Assembly: GCA_000997465.1 (NCBI GenBank)
Contig: LCBW01000006.1
Span: forward strand, 16,278-21,316
Direction: 5' to 3'
DNA: 5,039 nt
From: Parcubacteria group bacterium GW2011_GWC1_41_7
GTDB lineage: Bacteria > Patescibacteriota > Minisyncoccia > UBA6257 > HR35
Below the pieces are notes generated by a model that was given only the letters and a program-made list of their open reading frames with translations, made no database searches and was not told the DNA's origin. Shown in pieces: positions 1 to 5,039 of the stretch (position 1 is the stretch's first letter; each line of letters begins with the position of its first letter). The translations under genes and the position numbers were made by a program.

Positions 1-432
1 GTGCGCAGACAGTTTAGGGAAATTCCCGGCATTATGGAGCGCACCGCAAAACCGGATTATGGAAGGTGTGTTGCAATTGTGACCGCGGCCGCGCAAAAAG
101 AAATGATTCTTCCGGCAATCCTTCCGGTGCTTGCGCCGATTGTTGTCGGGTACTACTTAGGGCCGATTGCCTTAGGGGGGCTGTTGGTGGGGTCAATTGT
201 GACCGGGTTGTTTGTTGCAATTTCAATGACCTCGGGAGGCGCGGCATGGGATAACGCAAAAAAATATATTGAAGATGGGAATTTAGGAGGCAAGGGATCG
301 CTCGCGCACCAAGCAGCAATCACCGGCGACACAGTCGGGGACCCGTACAAAGACACCGCAGGCCCAGCTATCAACCCCATGATCAAAATTCTCAACATTG
401 TTGCCTTACTGATTGTAAGATTTTTACGGTAG
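1..432 (+). CDS. hppA: Membrane-bound ion-translocating pyrophosphatase, C-terminal part (5' end outside window)
   Basis: This is the C-terminal 143 codons of a membrane pyrophosphatase, an integral membrane pump that couples cytoplasmic pyrophosphate hydrolysis to H+ or Na+ export. The frame is already open at base 1, and the GTG there is an ordinary Val codon of the family motif (V)RRQFREIPGIM, so the real start lies upstream. Hydrophobic segments are visible at about residues 35-54, 57-80 and 126-142. The late active-site motifs are present: WDNAKKYIEDG (83-93) and GDTVGDPYKDTAGP (109-122), which supply the Asp and Lys residues that bind Mg-pyrophosphate. From memory of the family, the ending DTAGPAxNPMIKI resembles K+-independent H+ pumps; K+-dependent Na+ pumps usually have DTxGPSLxILIK. 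The deciding Ala/Lys position lies upstream of the window. One small oddity is GGAAWD where GGGAWD is usual. The gene ends in TAG and is followed by a strong hairpin. The family assignment is secure; the ion is inferred. Confidence 0.95.
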   Translation: MRRQFREIPGIMERTAKPDYGRCVAIVTAAAQKEMILPAILPVLAPIVVGYYLGPIALGGLLVGSIVTGLFVAISMTSGGAAWDNAKKYIEDGNLGGKGSLAHQAAITGDTVGDPYKDTAGPAINPMIKILNIVALLIVRFLR

Positions 433-457
433 CCTTACAATTTATCAAAGACAACCA

Positions 458-485
458 AGCAGGGGCGCCTTTTGGCGCCCCTGCT
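458..485 (+). terminator. Perfect 12-bp GC-rich hairpin after hppA (terminator-like)
   Basis: AGCAGGGGCGCC (458-469) and GGCGCCCCTGCT (474-485) are exact reverse complements around a TTTT loop. The stem lies 25 nt after the hppA stop, where a transcription terminator is expected. However, the bases after the stem (GCTAAATTAA) are not a T run, and no T run follows on the other strand either. It is therefore not a textbook intrinsic terminator. It could still end transcription, or protect the hppA mRNA 3' end from exonucleases. Confidence 0.6.
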
Positions 486-502
486 GCTAAATTAACCGGT
501 TT

Positions 503-523
503 ACCCTGAGCTTGTTGAAGGGT
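503..523. repeat. Imperfect palindrome of REP-like appearance
   Basis: ACCCT (503-507) and AGGGT (519-523) are inverted arms around GAGCTTGTTGA. The inner part reads as a degenerate form of CCTGAGC-TTGT-TGAAGG. From memory, close relatives of this string (CCTTCGACAAGCTCAGG on the other strand) occur as short dispersed intergenic repeats in many unrelated bacterial genomes. Only one copy lies in this window, so its repeat status cannot be shown here. The 8-bp palindrome AACCGGTT (494-501) sits just upstream. The element falls between the hppA hairpin and the promoter of the metal-transport operon. Confidence 0.45.
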
Positions 524-546
524 TTATCTGTTAGATTTGTGTGCTT

Positions 547-552
547 TATAAT
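547..552 (+). promoter_or_regulatory. -10 box (TATAAT) of the metal ABC transporter operon
   Basis: A perfect TATAAT lies 11 nt upstream of the ATG at 564. Transcription would start near 558-560, giving a leader of only about 4-6 nt. No Shine-Dalgarno sequence precedes the ATG, which fits leaderless or near-leaderless translation. No good -35 hexamer exists at 17-18 bp spacing (TTATCT at 524-529 is weak). The box and the seven bases after it (TATAATCAAAATA, 547-559) are identical to the ileS promoter region at 2479-2491. A second TATAAT at 560-565 overlaps the start codon and is unlikely to be the one used. Confidence 0.6.
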
Positions 553-563
553 CAAAATATATA

Positions 564-1247
564 ATGCTATCGGTGAAAAATCTTTCAGTTGATATTAACG
601 GCACGCACATTATCAAAGATGTGTCGTTTGAGGTGAAAAAAGGAGAAGTAGTTTTAATTTTGGGGCCAAATGGCGCAGGGAAAACTACGCTCCTGAAGGC
701 AGTTGCTGGACTTATTACCTGTGAGGGAGAGGTGAAATGGAGCGAGGGGGTTAAGATCGGATTTGTTCCTCAAAAATTAGATTTTCAGCAAAACATTCCC
801 ATGACGGTTGAGGAGCTGTTTTCAATTGTGCACGGCATAAAAAATAAAAAAGAAATAGAAAAGTATTTAAGTTTTTCAAGGGCATCACATCTGCAAAGCA
901 GACAACTAAAAGAATTATCCGGCGGAGAACTTCAGCGAATATTAATCGCGTTTGTGATGGCGGAAAATCCCAACGTCCTGCTTTTTGATGAGCCGATGGC
1001 GGGCATTGATATCGGCGGGGAAGAAACGATTTATCAGCATCTTCAGCATATCGTCAAAGAGCATGGGCTTACGGTGCTCATGGTGTCGCATGATCTATCG
1101 GTTGTGTTTCGTATTGCAGACAAGGTCATCTGCCTCAACAAAACAATTCAGTGCATCGGCGCGCCAAAAGAAATCAAAGACACGATGCTTGAGGATCTCT
1201 ACGGAGGAGATGTCGCATTATATCCACACGCTGGACACGACCACTAA
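564..1247 (+). CDS. znuC: Metal (Zn/Mn-type) ABC transporter ATP-binding protein
   Basis: This is the cytoplasmic ATPase of an ABC importer of the ZnuC/MntA family, which powers uptake of zinc or manganese with the permease encoded next to it. All nucleotide-binding motifs are present in the 227-residue protein: Walker A GPNGAGKTT (34-42), Q-loop Gln70 in FVPQ, signature LSGGELQR (118-125), Walker B VLLFDEP (138-144) with catalytic Glu143, and the switch His176 in MVSHD. The protein ends in HAGHDH, a short His-rich tail common in zinc-transport ATPases and possibly metal-binding. The start at 564 is chosen because MLSVKNLSVDING matches the usual family N-terminus and follows a TATAAT box. No ribosome binding site is visible. 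TAA is followed by ATT and then the permease ATG, so the two are surely co-transcribed and probably translationally coupled. The symbol names the protein family; zinc versus manganese or iron cannot be decided from the sequence, and no Zur or MntR box was recognised. Confidence 0.93.
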   Translation: MLSVKNLSVDINGTHIIKDVSFEVKKGEVVLILGPNGAGKTTLLKAVAGLITCEGEVKWSEGVKIGFVPQKLDFQQNIPMTVEELFSIVHGIKNKKEIEKYLSFSRASHLQSRQLKELSGGELQRILIAFVMAENPNVLLFDEPMAGIDIGGEETIYQHLQHIVKEHGLTVLMVSHDLSVVFRIADKVICLNKTIQCIGAPKEIKDTMLEDLYGGDVALYPHAGHDH

Positions 1248-1250
1248 ATT

Positions 1251-2015
1251 ATGGAAGCGATCAATACCTACTCAATTATTATCGGAGTTTTAGGCGGAGC
1301 GCTTATTTCGTTTTTTGGTGTGTTTGTGATTAACCGTCGCCTCGCACTTGCCGCCGACGCGTATTCGCATATCGCGCTTCCCGGAGTTGCAGTTGCTATC
1401 CTTGCGGGCATTGATCCGACGCTTGGCGCGCTGGCGGCACTGACTATCGGATCGTTTGTGATTCATGCCATTCAGCAAAAAACCAATTTGTATACCGATA
1501 CCCTTATCGGCGTTATTTTCAGTTTGTCGCTTGCAATCGGGCTTTTGATTTTACCCGAGAGCCAATTAGAGTCGGCACTCTTAGGGGATTTGACAACCAT
1601 TACCCGCGCGGACTTTTTACTTGGTATCGGATTGACCGTTGTATTACTTCTGCTGATTATAAAAATGTTTCGAAGGTTTACCTTTATTACTTTTTCAGAA
1701 CAGCTTGCGCAAGTTTCCGGCGTGAAAACCGGAGCAGTGAATTTATTGTTTTTACTTGGGCTTGCCGCGGCAGTTTCTTTGGGAATCAAAGTAACTGGGA
1801 CGCTTCTGGTGGGATCGCTGCTTATTATCCCGGCGTCTGCCGCGCAGATGATCGCGCGTAATTTCAAATCACTTTTTTCACTTGCAACGCTCTATGGCGT
1901 GTTGTCAGTTGTTGCGGGAATTGCCTTGAGCGCGCTGTTGCATTTTCCTCCCGGACCGATGATTATTTTGTCGGAAGGGTTGTTTTTTTGTGTTAGTTTT
2001 TTAGCAAAGAAATAA
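1251..2015 (+). CDS. znuB: Metal (Zn/Mn-type) ABC transporter permease, ABC-3 family
   Basis: This 254-residue polytopic membrane protein is the channel subunit paired with the ATPase just upstream; two copies would form the importer core. Hydrophobic segments lie at about residues 6-28, 42-54, 56-73, 84-101, 121-139, 162-178, 182-198, 210-231 and 234-251, in line with the 7-9 helices of the family. Family hallmarks are LAADAYSHIALPGVA (33-47), the GIKVTGTLLVGSLLIIPASAA stretch (178-198) and the late HFPPGPMI (231-238). The loop around 141-160 (RRFTFITFSEQLAQVSGVKT) probably contacts the ATPase. The start ATG lies 3 nt after the ATPase stop and has no Shine-Dalgarno sequence, so reinitiation is likely. 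No gene for a periplasmic or lipoprotein substrate-binding subunit (ZnuA-like) follows: the next gene is on the other strand, 3 nt away. That subunit must be encoded elsewhere or be lacking. Symbol used as family name; the metal is unresolved. Confidence 0.92.
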   Translation: MEAINTYSIIIGVLGGALISFFGVFVINRRLALAADAYSHIALPGVAVAILAGIDPTLGALAALTIGSFVIHAIQQKTNLYTDTLIGVIFSLSLAIGLLILPESQLESALLGDLTTITRADFLLGIGLTVVLLLLIIKMFRRFTFITFSEQLAQVSGVKTGAVNLLFLLGLAAAVSLGIKVTGTLLVGSLLIIPASAAQMIARNFKSLFSLATLYGVLSVVAGIALSALLHFPPGPMIILSEGLFFCVSFLAKK

Positions 2016-2018
2016 ACG

Positions 2019-2423
2019 CTATTGTTGGTCTTCGAAAGATAATTTTCGTTGGTAGGAATAATACACAATTGCAAACAAAAACATCAGGTAATCGTACACG
2101 AAGCAAAATACACATAAGGATTTGATGATAATTATTTGCAAAAAGAAAAAAACCGATGCTCCAATAACCCCGAGTATGACGGCATAGGAGGTCAGTTTTT
2201 TTATCAGCGGATTTTTTTCAAACAAAAGTAAATAGCCAAGTACAAAAGAAGAAATCACCCCTAAAAGTGAAAGAGGAAAGCCAAACGGTTTTGCATACGC
2301 ACTTTTAATAACCGTATCGCACGCTTTTTCCGTGCAACTTCCATAGGGAGTGACGACAAATTGAAGATAAAGCGCATCAGCAAGCATAAGCAGAAGAATA
2401 ATCCAAAGCAGTTTTTTCCTCAT
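2019..2423 (-). CDS. VKOR-family disulfide bond oxidoreductase (DsbB-like role)
   Basis: This is a small four-helix membrane protein of the vitamin K epoxide reductase family, which in bacteria reoxidises a periplasmic DsbA-like thioredoxin using quinone. Counting from the farthest upstream ATG (2459), helices lie at about residues 15-36, 62-80, 89-111 and 117-135. All four family cysteines are present: the loop pair Cys42 and Cys47 in GSCTEKACD, and the redox CxxC pair Cys116/Cys119 in CVFC. The conserved Ser53 and the FGFPLSLLGV segment are also there. Three in-frame ATGs are possible (2459, 2441, 2423), none with a Shine-Dalgarno sequence. I chose 2423 (134 aa, MRKKLLWIILLL) because an extended -10 box, TGCTACAAT, lies 8 nt upstream of it and inside the longer versions; the start at 2459 would give 146 aa. 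No thioredoxin-like domain is fused and no DsbA gene is adjacent. The gene converges on the permease with a 3-nt gap. The family call is firm, the start is uncertain. Confidence 0.9.
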   Translation of the reverse strand: MRKKLLWIILLLMLADALYLQFVVTPYGSCTEKACDTVIKSAYAKPFGFPLSLLGVISSFVLGYLLLFEKNPLIKKLTSYAVILGVIGASVFFFLQIIIIKSLCVFCFVYDYLMFLFAIVYYSYQRKLSFEDQQ

Positions 2424-2431
2424 TTTTTTAG

Positions 2432-2440
2432 ATTGTAGCA
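2432..2440 (-). promoter_or_regulatory. Extended -10 promoter of the VKOR gene
   Basis: On the minus strand the sequence reads TGCTACAAT, an extended -10 element (TGN followed by TACAAT, one mismatch from TATAAT). Transcription would start about 7 nt downstream, almost exactly at the ATG at 2423, giving a leaderless mRNA. No clear -35 hexamer is seen, which extended -10 promoters do not need. Its position is the reason for preferring the start at 2423 over 2459. Confidence 0.45.
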
Positions 2441-2475
2441 TAAATAAAGGCTTTTCCATGATATAGCGCCTAGGG

Positions 2476-2484
2476 TGGTATAAT
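2476..2484 (+). promoter_or_regulatory. Extended -10 promoter of ileS
   Basis: TGGTATAAT is a perfect extended -10 element (TGN plus TATAAT) and ends 28 nt before the ileS ATG at 2513. The transcript would have a leader of roughly 20 nt. That leader contains no Shine-Dalgarno sequence and is too short for a T-box, which often controls ileS in Firmicutes. The -35 region is weak. TATAATCAAAATA (2479-2491) is shared exactly with the promoter of the metal-transport operon. The element is divergent from the VKOR promoter about 40 nt away. Confidence 0.65.
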
Positions 2485-2512
2485 CAAAATACTGATATTC
2501 AATTGATACATC

Positions 2513-5039
2513 ATGAGCACATTTCAAGAAAAAGAGGAGAAAATAATAGAGTTTTGGAAAACACATAAGATTTTCAAGCGGAGCGTTTCCGAAAAACTTC
2601 CGAAAAACAAAAAAACAAAAGGAGAGACCTTTTCATTTTTAGAAGGGCCGCCGACTGCAAATAACGTTCCGCATATTGGGCATTTTTTGACGCGCGTATG
2701 CAAAGACACCATTTTGCGTTTTCAAACCATGCGCGGGAAATACGTGCCGCGAAGCGCAGGATGGGATACACACGGCCTTCCGGTTGAAGTTGAGGTTGAA
2801 AAAAAAATTGGCATCAAAAATAAGCGCGATATTGAAAAGTATGGCGTTGATAAATTTACCAAAGCGTGCAAAGAGTCAGTGTGGCAGTATAAAGGCGAGT
2901 GGGAGAAGATTGATGACCGCTCCGCGTTTTGGATTGATCAACGGCATCCCTACATTACCTACGATCCAAATTTCATGGAAAGCGTGTGGAATATTTTGAA
3001 ACAGGTGCATGAGAAAAAATTGCTTGTGGAAGAATTTCGCAGTCAGCCCTATTGCACGCGGTGTGGCACTGCGCTCTCGCAAGCTGAAGTGGGACAGACC
3101 GATGCGTATCAGAATATCCAAGACGCAAGTTTGTATGTAAAGTTTAAAATTACACAGAGCCCGAAGCTCCCAGAACTCAAAGGCGCGTATCTTTTAGCTT
3201 GGACCACAACACCTTGGACACTTTTGGGAAATGCGGCGCTTGCCGTACATCCAAAACTTTCCTATTCGCTCTTTGATGTGGAAGGGAAAAAAGTTATTGC
3301 GTATAAGCTTCCGGAAGGATATAGTGCACAGGCAATTAAAAAATTTTTAGGCGGCGATTTAGTGGGCATTACATACGAACCGCTCTATCCGTCAAAAGCG
3401 GCAAAAGGGAATGATAACGCGCATAAAGTGTACGGAGCTGATTTTGTCGGATCAGATGATGGAACCGGCATTGTACATATTGCACCCGCATATGGCGAGG
3501 ATGACTTTCAGCTGGGTAAAAAAGAAGGATTACCGGTTATTAACTTTGTAAATGAAGGAGGGTTATTTGATAGTGCGGTTGAAACGCTTCCGCTTCCTGA
3601 AATTGAGGGCATATATATTAGAAAAGCGCATGACCTTATTGTTGAAGATTTAAAACAGGCAGGATTAGTATTGTCATACGATCCAAAGGGTCATACGCAC
3701 GCATACCCGCATTGCTGGAGATGTAAGTCGCCCTTGATTTATTTTGCGATGCCGTCTTGGGTCATTAAAATGTCCAAGATAAAAGACAAAATTATTGCAA
3801 ACAACAAAAAAGTAAACTGGGTGCCAAAAACGGCAGGGCATCGGTTTTATGAGTGGATTAAAGAGGGAAAGGATTGGAATATTTCACGCAAGCGATTTTG
3901 GGGGACTCCGCTTCCTATTTGGCGATGCGGGGAGTGTAAAAAAATTGAGGTCATCGGAAGCTTTAAGCAATTGGCATCGCATACCAAAATACATAATACC
4001 TACTACATAATGCGCCATGGCGAGGCGATTGCAAATGTCAAACATACTGCCTCATCACAGCCCGAACCATTTTTCAATCTGTTGACAAAAAAAGGAATTG
4101 CGCAAGTGCACAAAACAATTTCGCAGATCAAAAAATTAGGGATTAATCTGATTATTGCCTCGCCTGTTTTACGTACAAAAGATACCGCACAGCTAGTTGC
4201 AGAAAAATTAGGTATCCCGATTGCGTTTGATGAGAGATTGCAGGAAGTAAACTTTGGGCAGTTTAATGGCAAAAAGATTTCCGAGTATCAGGCATATTTT
4301 GAAACAGAGGAAGATCAATATTACGTCAGCCCCCAAAAAGGAGAAACGTTTACGCAGATGTCACTTCGTACAGTCAAGGCATTACAGGATCTTGAGAAAA
4401 AACATACAGGCAAAAAAATTCTCATCGTATCACATCAAGGTCCGCTGATGGTGCTTGCGGGAGCGATGCAGGGGCTTACCCCCAAGCAAACAGTTTTGAA
4501 AAAAGACCTTGCGCTACATTTTGCGGAGGTAAAAAAAATGATTGTCTATAATCTGCCACGCAATGAAGAGGGGGAGGTTGATATACACAAGCCCTTTATT
4601 GATGACGTTGCGTGGAAATGCTCGTGTGGCGGAACATACAATCGCGTTCCGGAGGTGTGTGATGTATGGCTTGATTCGGGGTCTGCACTTTTTTCATCAA
4701 AGCATTATCCGTTTGAAGAAAAAAACACAAAGCCCGTAGATTTTATTTGCGAAGCAATTGACCAAACGCGCGGATGGTTTTATACCTTACTTGCGGTTGC
4801 AACTCTTGTGAAAGATATGCCGGCATATAAAAATATTTTGGTGCTTGGGCATGTACAGGATGCACACGGAAAAAAAATGTCAAAGAGTTTGGGGAACGTC
4901 GTGTCGCCCAAAGATGTGATGCAGGAGTATGGCGCAGATCCATTTCGATTTTATTTATTTTATGTGAGCGAACCCGGAGAACCCAAAAAATTCAACCCCA
5001 AGGAACTGGAAACATTGAAGCGCAATTATTTTGACCTTT
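2513..5039 (+). CDS. ileS: Isoleucyl-tRNA synthetase with embedded histidine-phosphatase domain (3' end outside window)
   Basis: This class I synthetase charges tRNA-Ile with isoleucine in the cytoplasm. The frame is open for 842 codons to the window edge. An in-frame TGA at 2504 and the fit of MSTFQEKEEKIIEFWK to family N-termini fix the start at 2513; there is no Shine-Dalgarno sequence. Motifs in order: HIGH (54-57), WDTHGLPVE (84-92), first zinc pair Cys181/Cys184, CP1 editing motifs WTTTPWT (230-236) and GTGIVHIAPAYGEDD (317-331), partner pair Cys401/Cys404, NISRKRFWG (from about 454), Cys472/Cys475, then Cys703/Cys705, DVWLDSG (717-723), DQTRGWF (750-756) and KMSKS (788-792). HGLPVE and the zinc pairs recall the archaeal/eukaryotic-like type 2 enzymes. 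DQTRGWF and the editing motifs argue for IleRS over ValRS or LeuRS. KMSKS lies about 185 residues later than in E. coli IleRS (602-606), explained by a complete phosphatase domain at about 495-680. The anticodon-binding domain lies beyond the window. Confidence 0.95.
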   Translation, partial: MSTFQEKEEKIIEFWKTHKIFKRSVSEKLPKNKKTKGETFSFLEGPPTANNVPHIGHFLTRVCKDTILRFQTMRGKYVPRSAGWDTHGLPVEVEVEKKIGIKNKRDIEKYGVDKFTKACKESVWQYKGEWEKIDDRSAFWIDQRHPYITYDPNFMESVWNILKQVHEKKLLVEEFRSQPYCTRCGTALSQAEVGQTDAYQNIQDASLYVKFKITQSPKLPELKGAYLLAWTTTPWTLLGNAALAVHPKLSYSLFDVEGKKVIAYKLPEGYSAQAIKKFLGGDLVGITYEPLYPSKAAKGNDNAHKVYGADFVGSDDGTGIVHIAPAYGEDDFQLGKKEGLPVINFVNEGGLFDSAVETLPLPEIEGIYIRKAHDLIVEDLKQAGLVLSYDPKGHTHAYPHCWRCKSPLIYFAMPSWVIKMSKIKDKIIANNKKVNWVPKTAGHRFYEWIKEGKDWNISRKRFWGTPLPIWRCGECKKIEVIGSFKQLASHTKIHNTYYIMRHGEAIANVKHTASSQPEPFFNLLTKKGIAQVHKTISQIKKLGINLIIASPVLRTKDTAQLVAEKLGIPIAFDERLQEVNFGQFNGKKISEYQAYFETEEDQYYVSPQKGETFTQMSLRTVKALQDLEKKHTGKKILIVSHQGPLMVLAGAMQGLTPKQTVLKKDLALHFAEVKKMIVYNLPRNEEGEVDIHKPFIDDVAWKCSCGGTYNRVPEVCDVWLDSGSALFSSKHYPFEEKNTKPVDFICEAIDQTRGWFYTLLAVATLVKDMPAYKNILVLGHVQDAHGKKMSKSLGNVVSPKDVMQEYGADPFRFYLFYVSEPGEPKKFNPKELETLKRNYFDL
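3995..4552 (+). other. Histidine-phosphatase (phosphoglycerate mutase-like) domain inserted in ileS
   Basis: Residues about 495-680 of the ileS product form a whole histidine-phosphatase superfamily domain, in frame with no stop or frameshift at either edge. Its signature YYIMRHGEA (497-505) gives Arg501 and the nucleophile His502. It is followed by LTKKGIAQV, by SPVLRTKDTAQ with Arg554, by DERLQEVNFGQFNG with Glu578, and by ILIVSHQGP with His641. These are all the catalytic residues expected of an active PhoE/CobC/GpmB-like phosphatase, in the expected order. The domain begins after VIGSFKQLASHTKIH and ends before VDIHKPFIDDV; in ordinary IleRS these two segments are joined by a linker of only about ten residues. 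It therefore lies between the Cys472/Cys475 and Cys703/Cys705 halves of a zinc-ribbon-like module. Composition (Lys-rich, A runs) resembles the host gene, so a recent insertion is not suggested. The substrate is unknown. Confidence 0.92.

Noticed and set aside
1472..1867. Minus-strand open frame of 131 codons inside the permease gene
   Set aside because: It is antisense to a clearly conserved permease and its translation has no recognisable motif or hydrophobic pattern; it is a shadow of the real gene.
2442..2459. VKOR start at 2459 (146 aa)
   Set aside because: Kept only as an alternative: there is no ribosome binding site, and the likely extended -10 box (2432-2440) lies inside this longer frame, favouring the ATG at 2423. 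Conservation in homologues would decide.
2485..2512. T-box riboswitch upstream of ileS
   Set aside because: The distance from the -10 box to the ATG is only 28 nt, far too short for a T-box leader, and no T-box consensus is present.
2799..2807. Run of nine A in ileS as a programmed slippage site
   Set aside because: It simply encodes Glu-Lys-Lys in a lysine-rich region (VEVEKKIGI) and the frame continues correctly; no stimulatory structure was seen. Similar A runs occur elsewhere in the gene.
4003..4272. Minus-strand open frame of 89 codons inside the phosphatase domain
   Set aside because: It lies antisense to the conserved RHG domain, has no start context and no recognisable family features.
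4010..4552. The phosphatase as a separate gene starting at ATG 4010
   Set aside because: The frame is continuous with IleRS on both sides, there is no stop codon at either boundary, no ribosome binding site precedes 4010, and this ATG falls inside the YYIMRHG strand, so a product starting there would lose the first beta strand residues.

Overview
The window carries the 3' end of one gene, three complete genes, and the first 842 codons of a fifth gene that runs off the right edge. Gene content and style suggest a bacterium of the Candidate Phyla Radiation (Patescibacteria, perhaps Parcubacteria). The signs are AT-leaning, lysine-rich coding sequence, tight gene packing, near-leaderless starts without Shine-Dalgarno sequences, a membrane pyrophosphatase, and a minimal VKOR-type disulfide enzyme. 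This is an inference from style, not a phylogenetic result. All genes end in TAA or TAG and all visible tryptophans are TGG, so nothing suggests TGA recoding.

Layout. (1) 1-432 (+): C-terminal 143 codons of hppA, a membrane ion-pumping pyrophosphatase, with motifs of the K+-independent, proton-pumping type. (2) 433-563: intergenic, with a perfect 12-bp GC-rich hairpin, an imperfect palindrome of REP-like appearance, and a promoter. (3) 564-2015 (+): two-gene operon for a Zn/Mn-type ABC importer (ATPase, then permease, 3 nt apart), with no substrate-binding protein gene next to it. (4) 2019-2423 (-): a small VKOR-family disulfide oxidase, convergent with the permease and separated from it by only 3 nt; its reading frame could extend to 2459. 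(5) About 2424-2512: divergent promoter region. (6) 2513-5039 (+): isoleucyl-tRNA synthetase, open to the window edge.

The standout is the isoleucyl-tRNA synthetase. A complete histidine-phosphatase (phosphoglycerate-mutase-like) domain of about 185 residues, with every expected catalytic residue, is embedded in frame inside the catalytic part of the synthetase. It sits between the two cysteine pairs of a zinc-ribbon-like module and before the KMSKS loop. All synthetase motifs seen on both sides (HIGH, CP1 editing, zinc pairs, DxW, KMSKS) are intact, so this looks like a working two-domain enzyme, not a broken gene. Its function is unknown.

The genes do not form one pathway. They cover membrane energetics, metal uptake, envelope disulfide formation and translation. 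Two promoters share an identical 13-base -10 region, TATAATCAAAATA.
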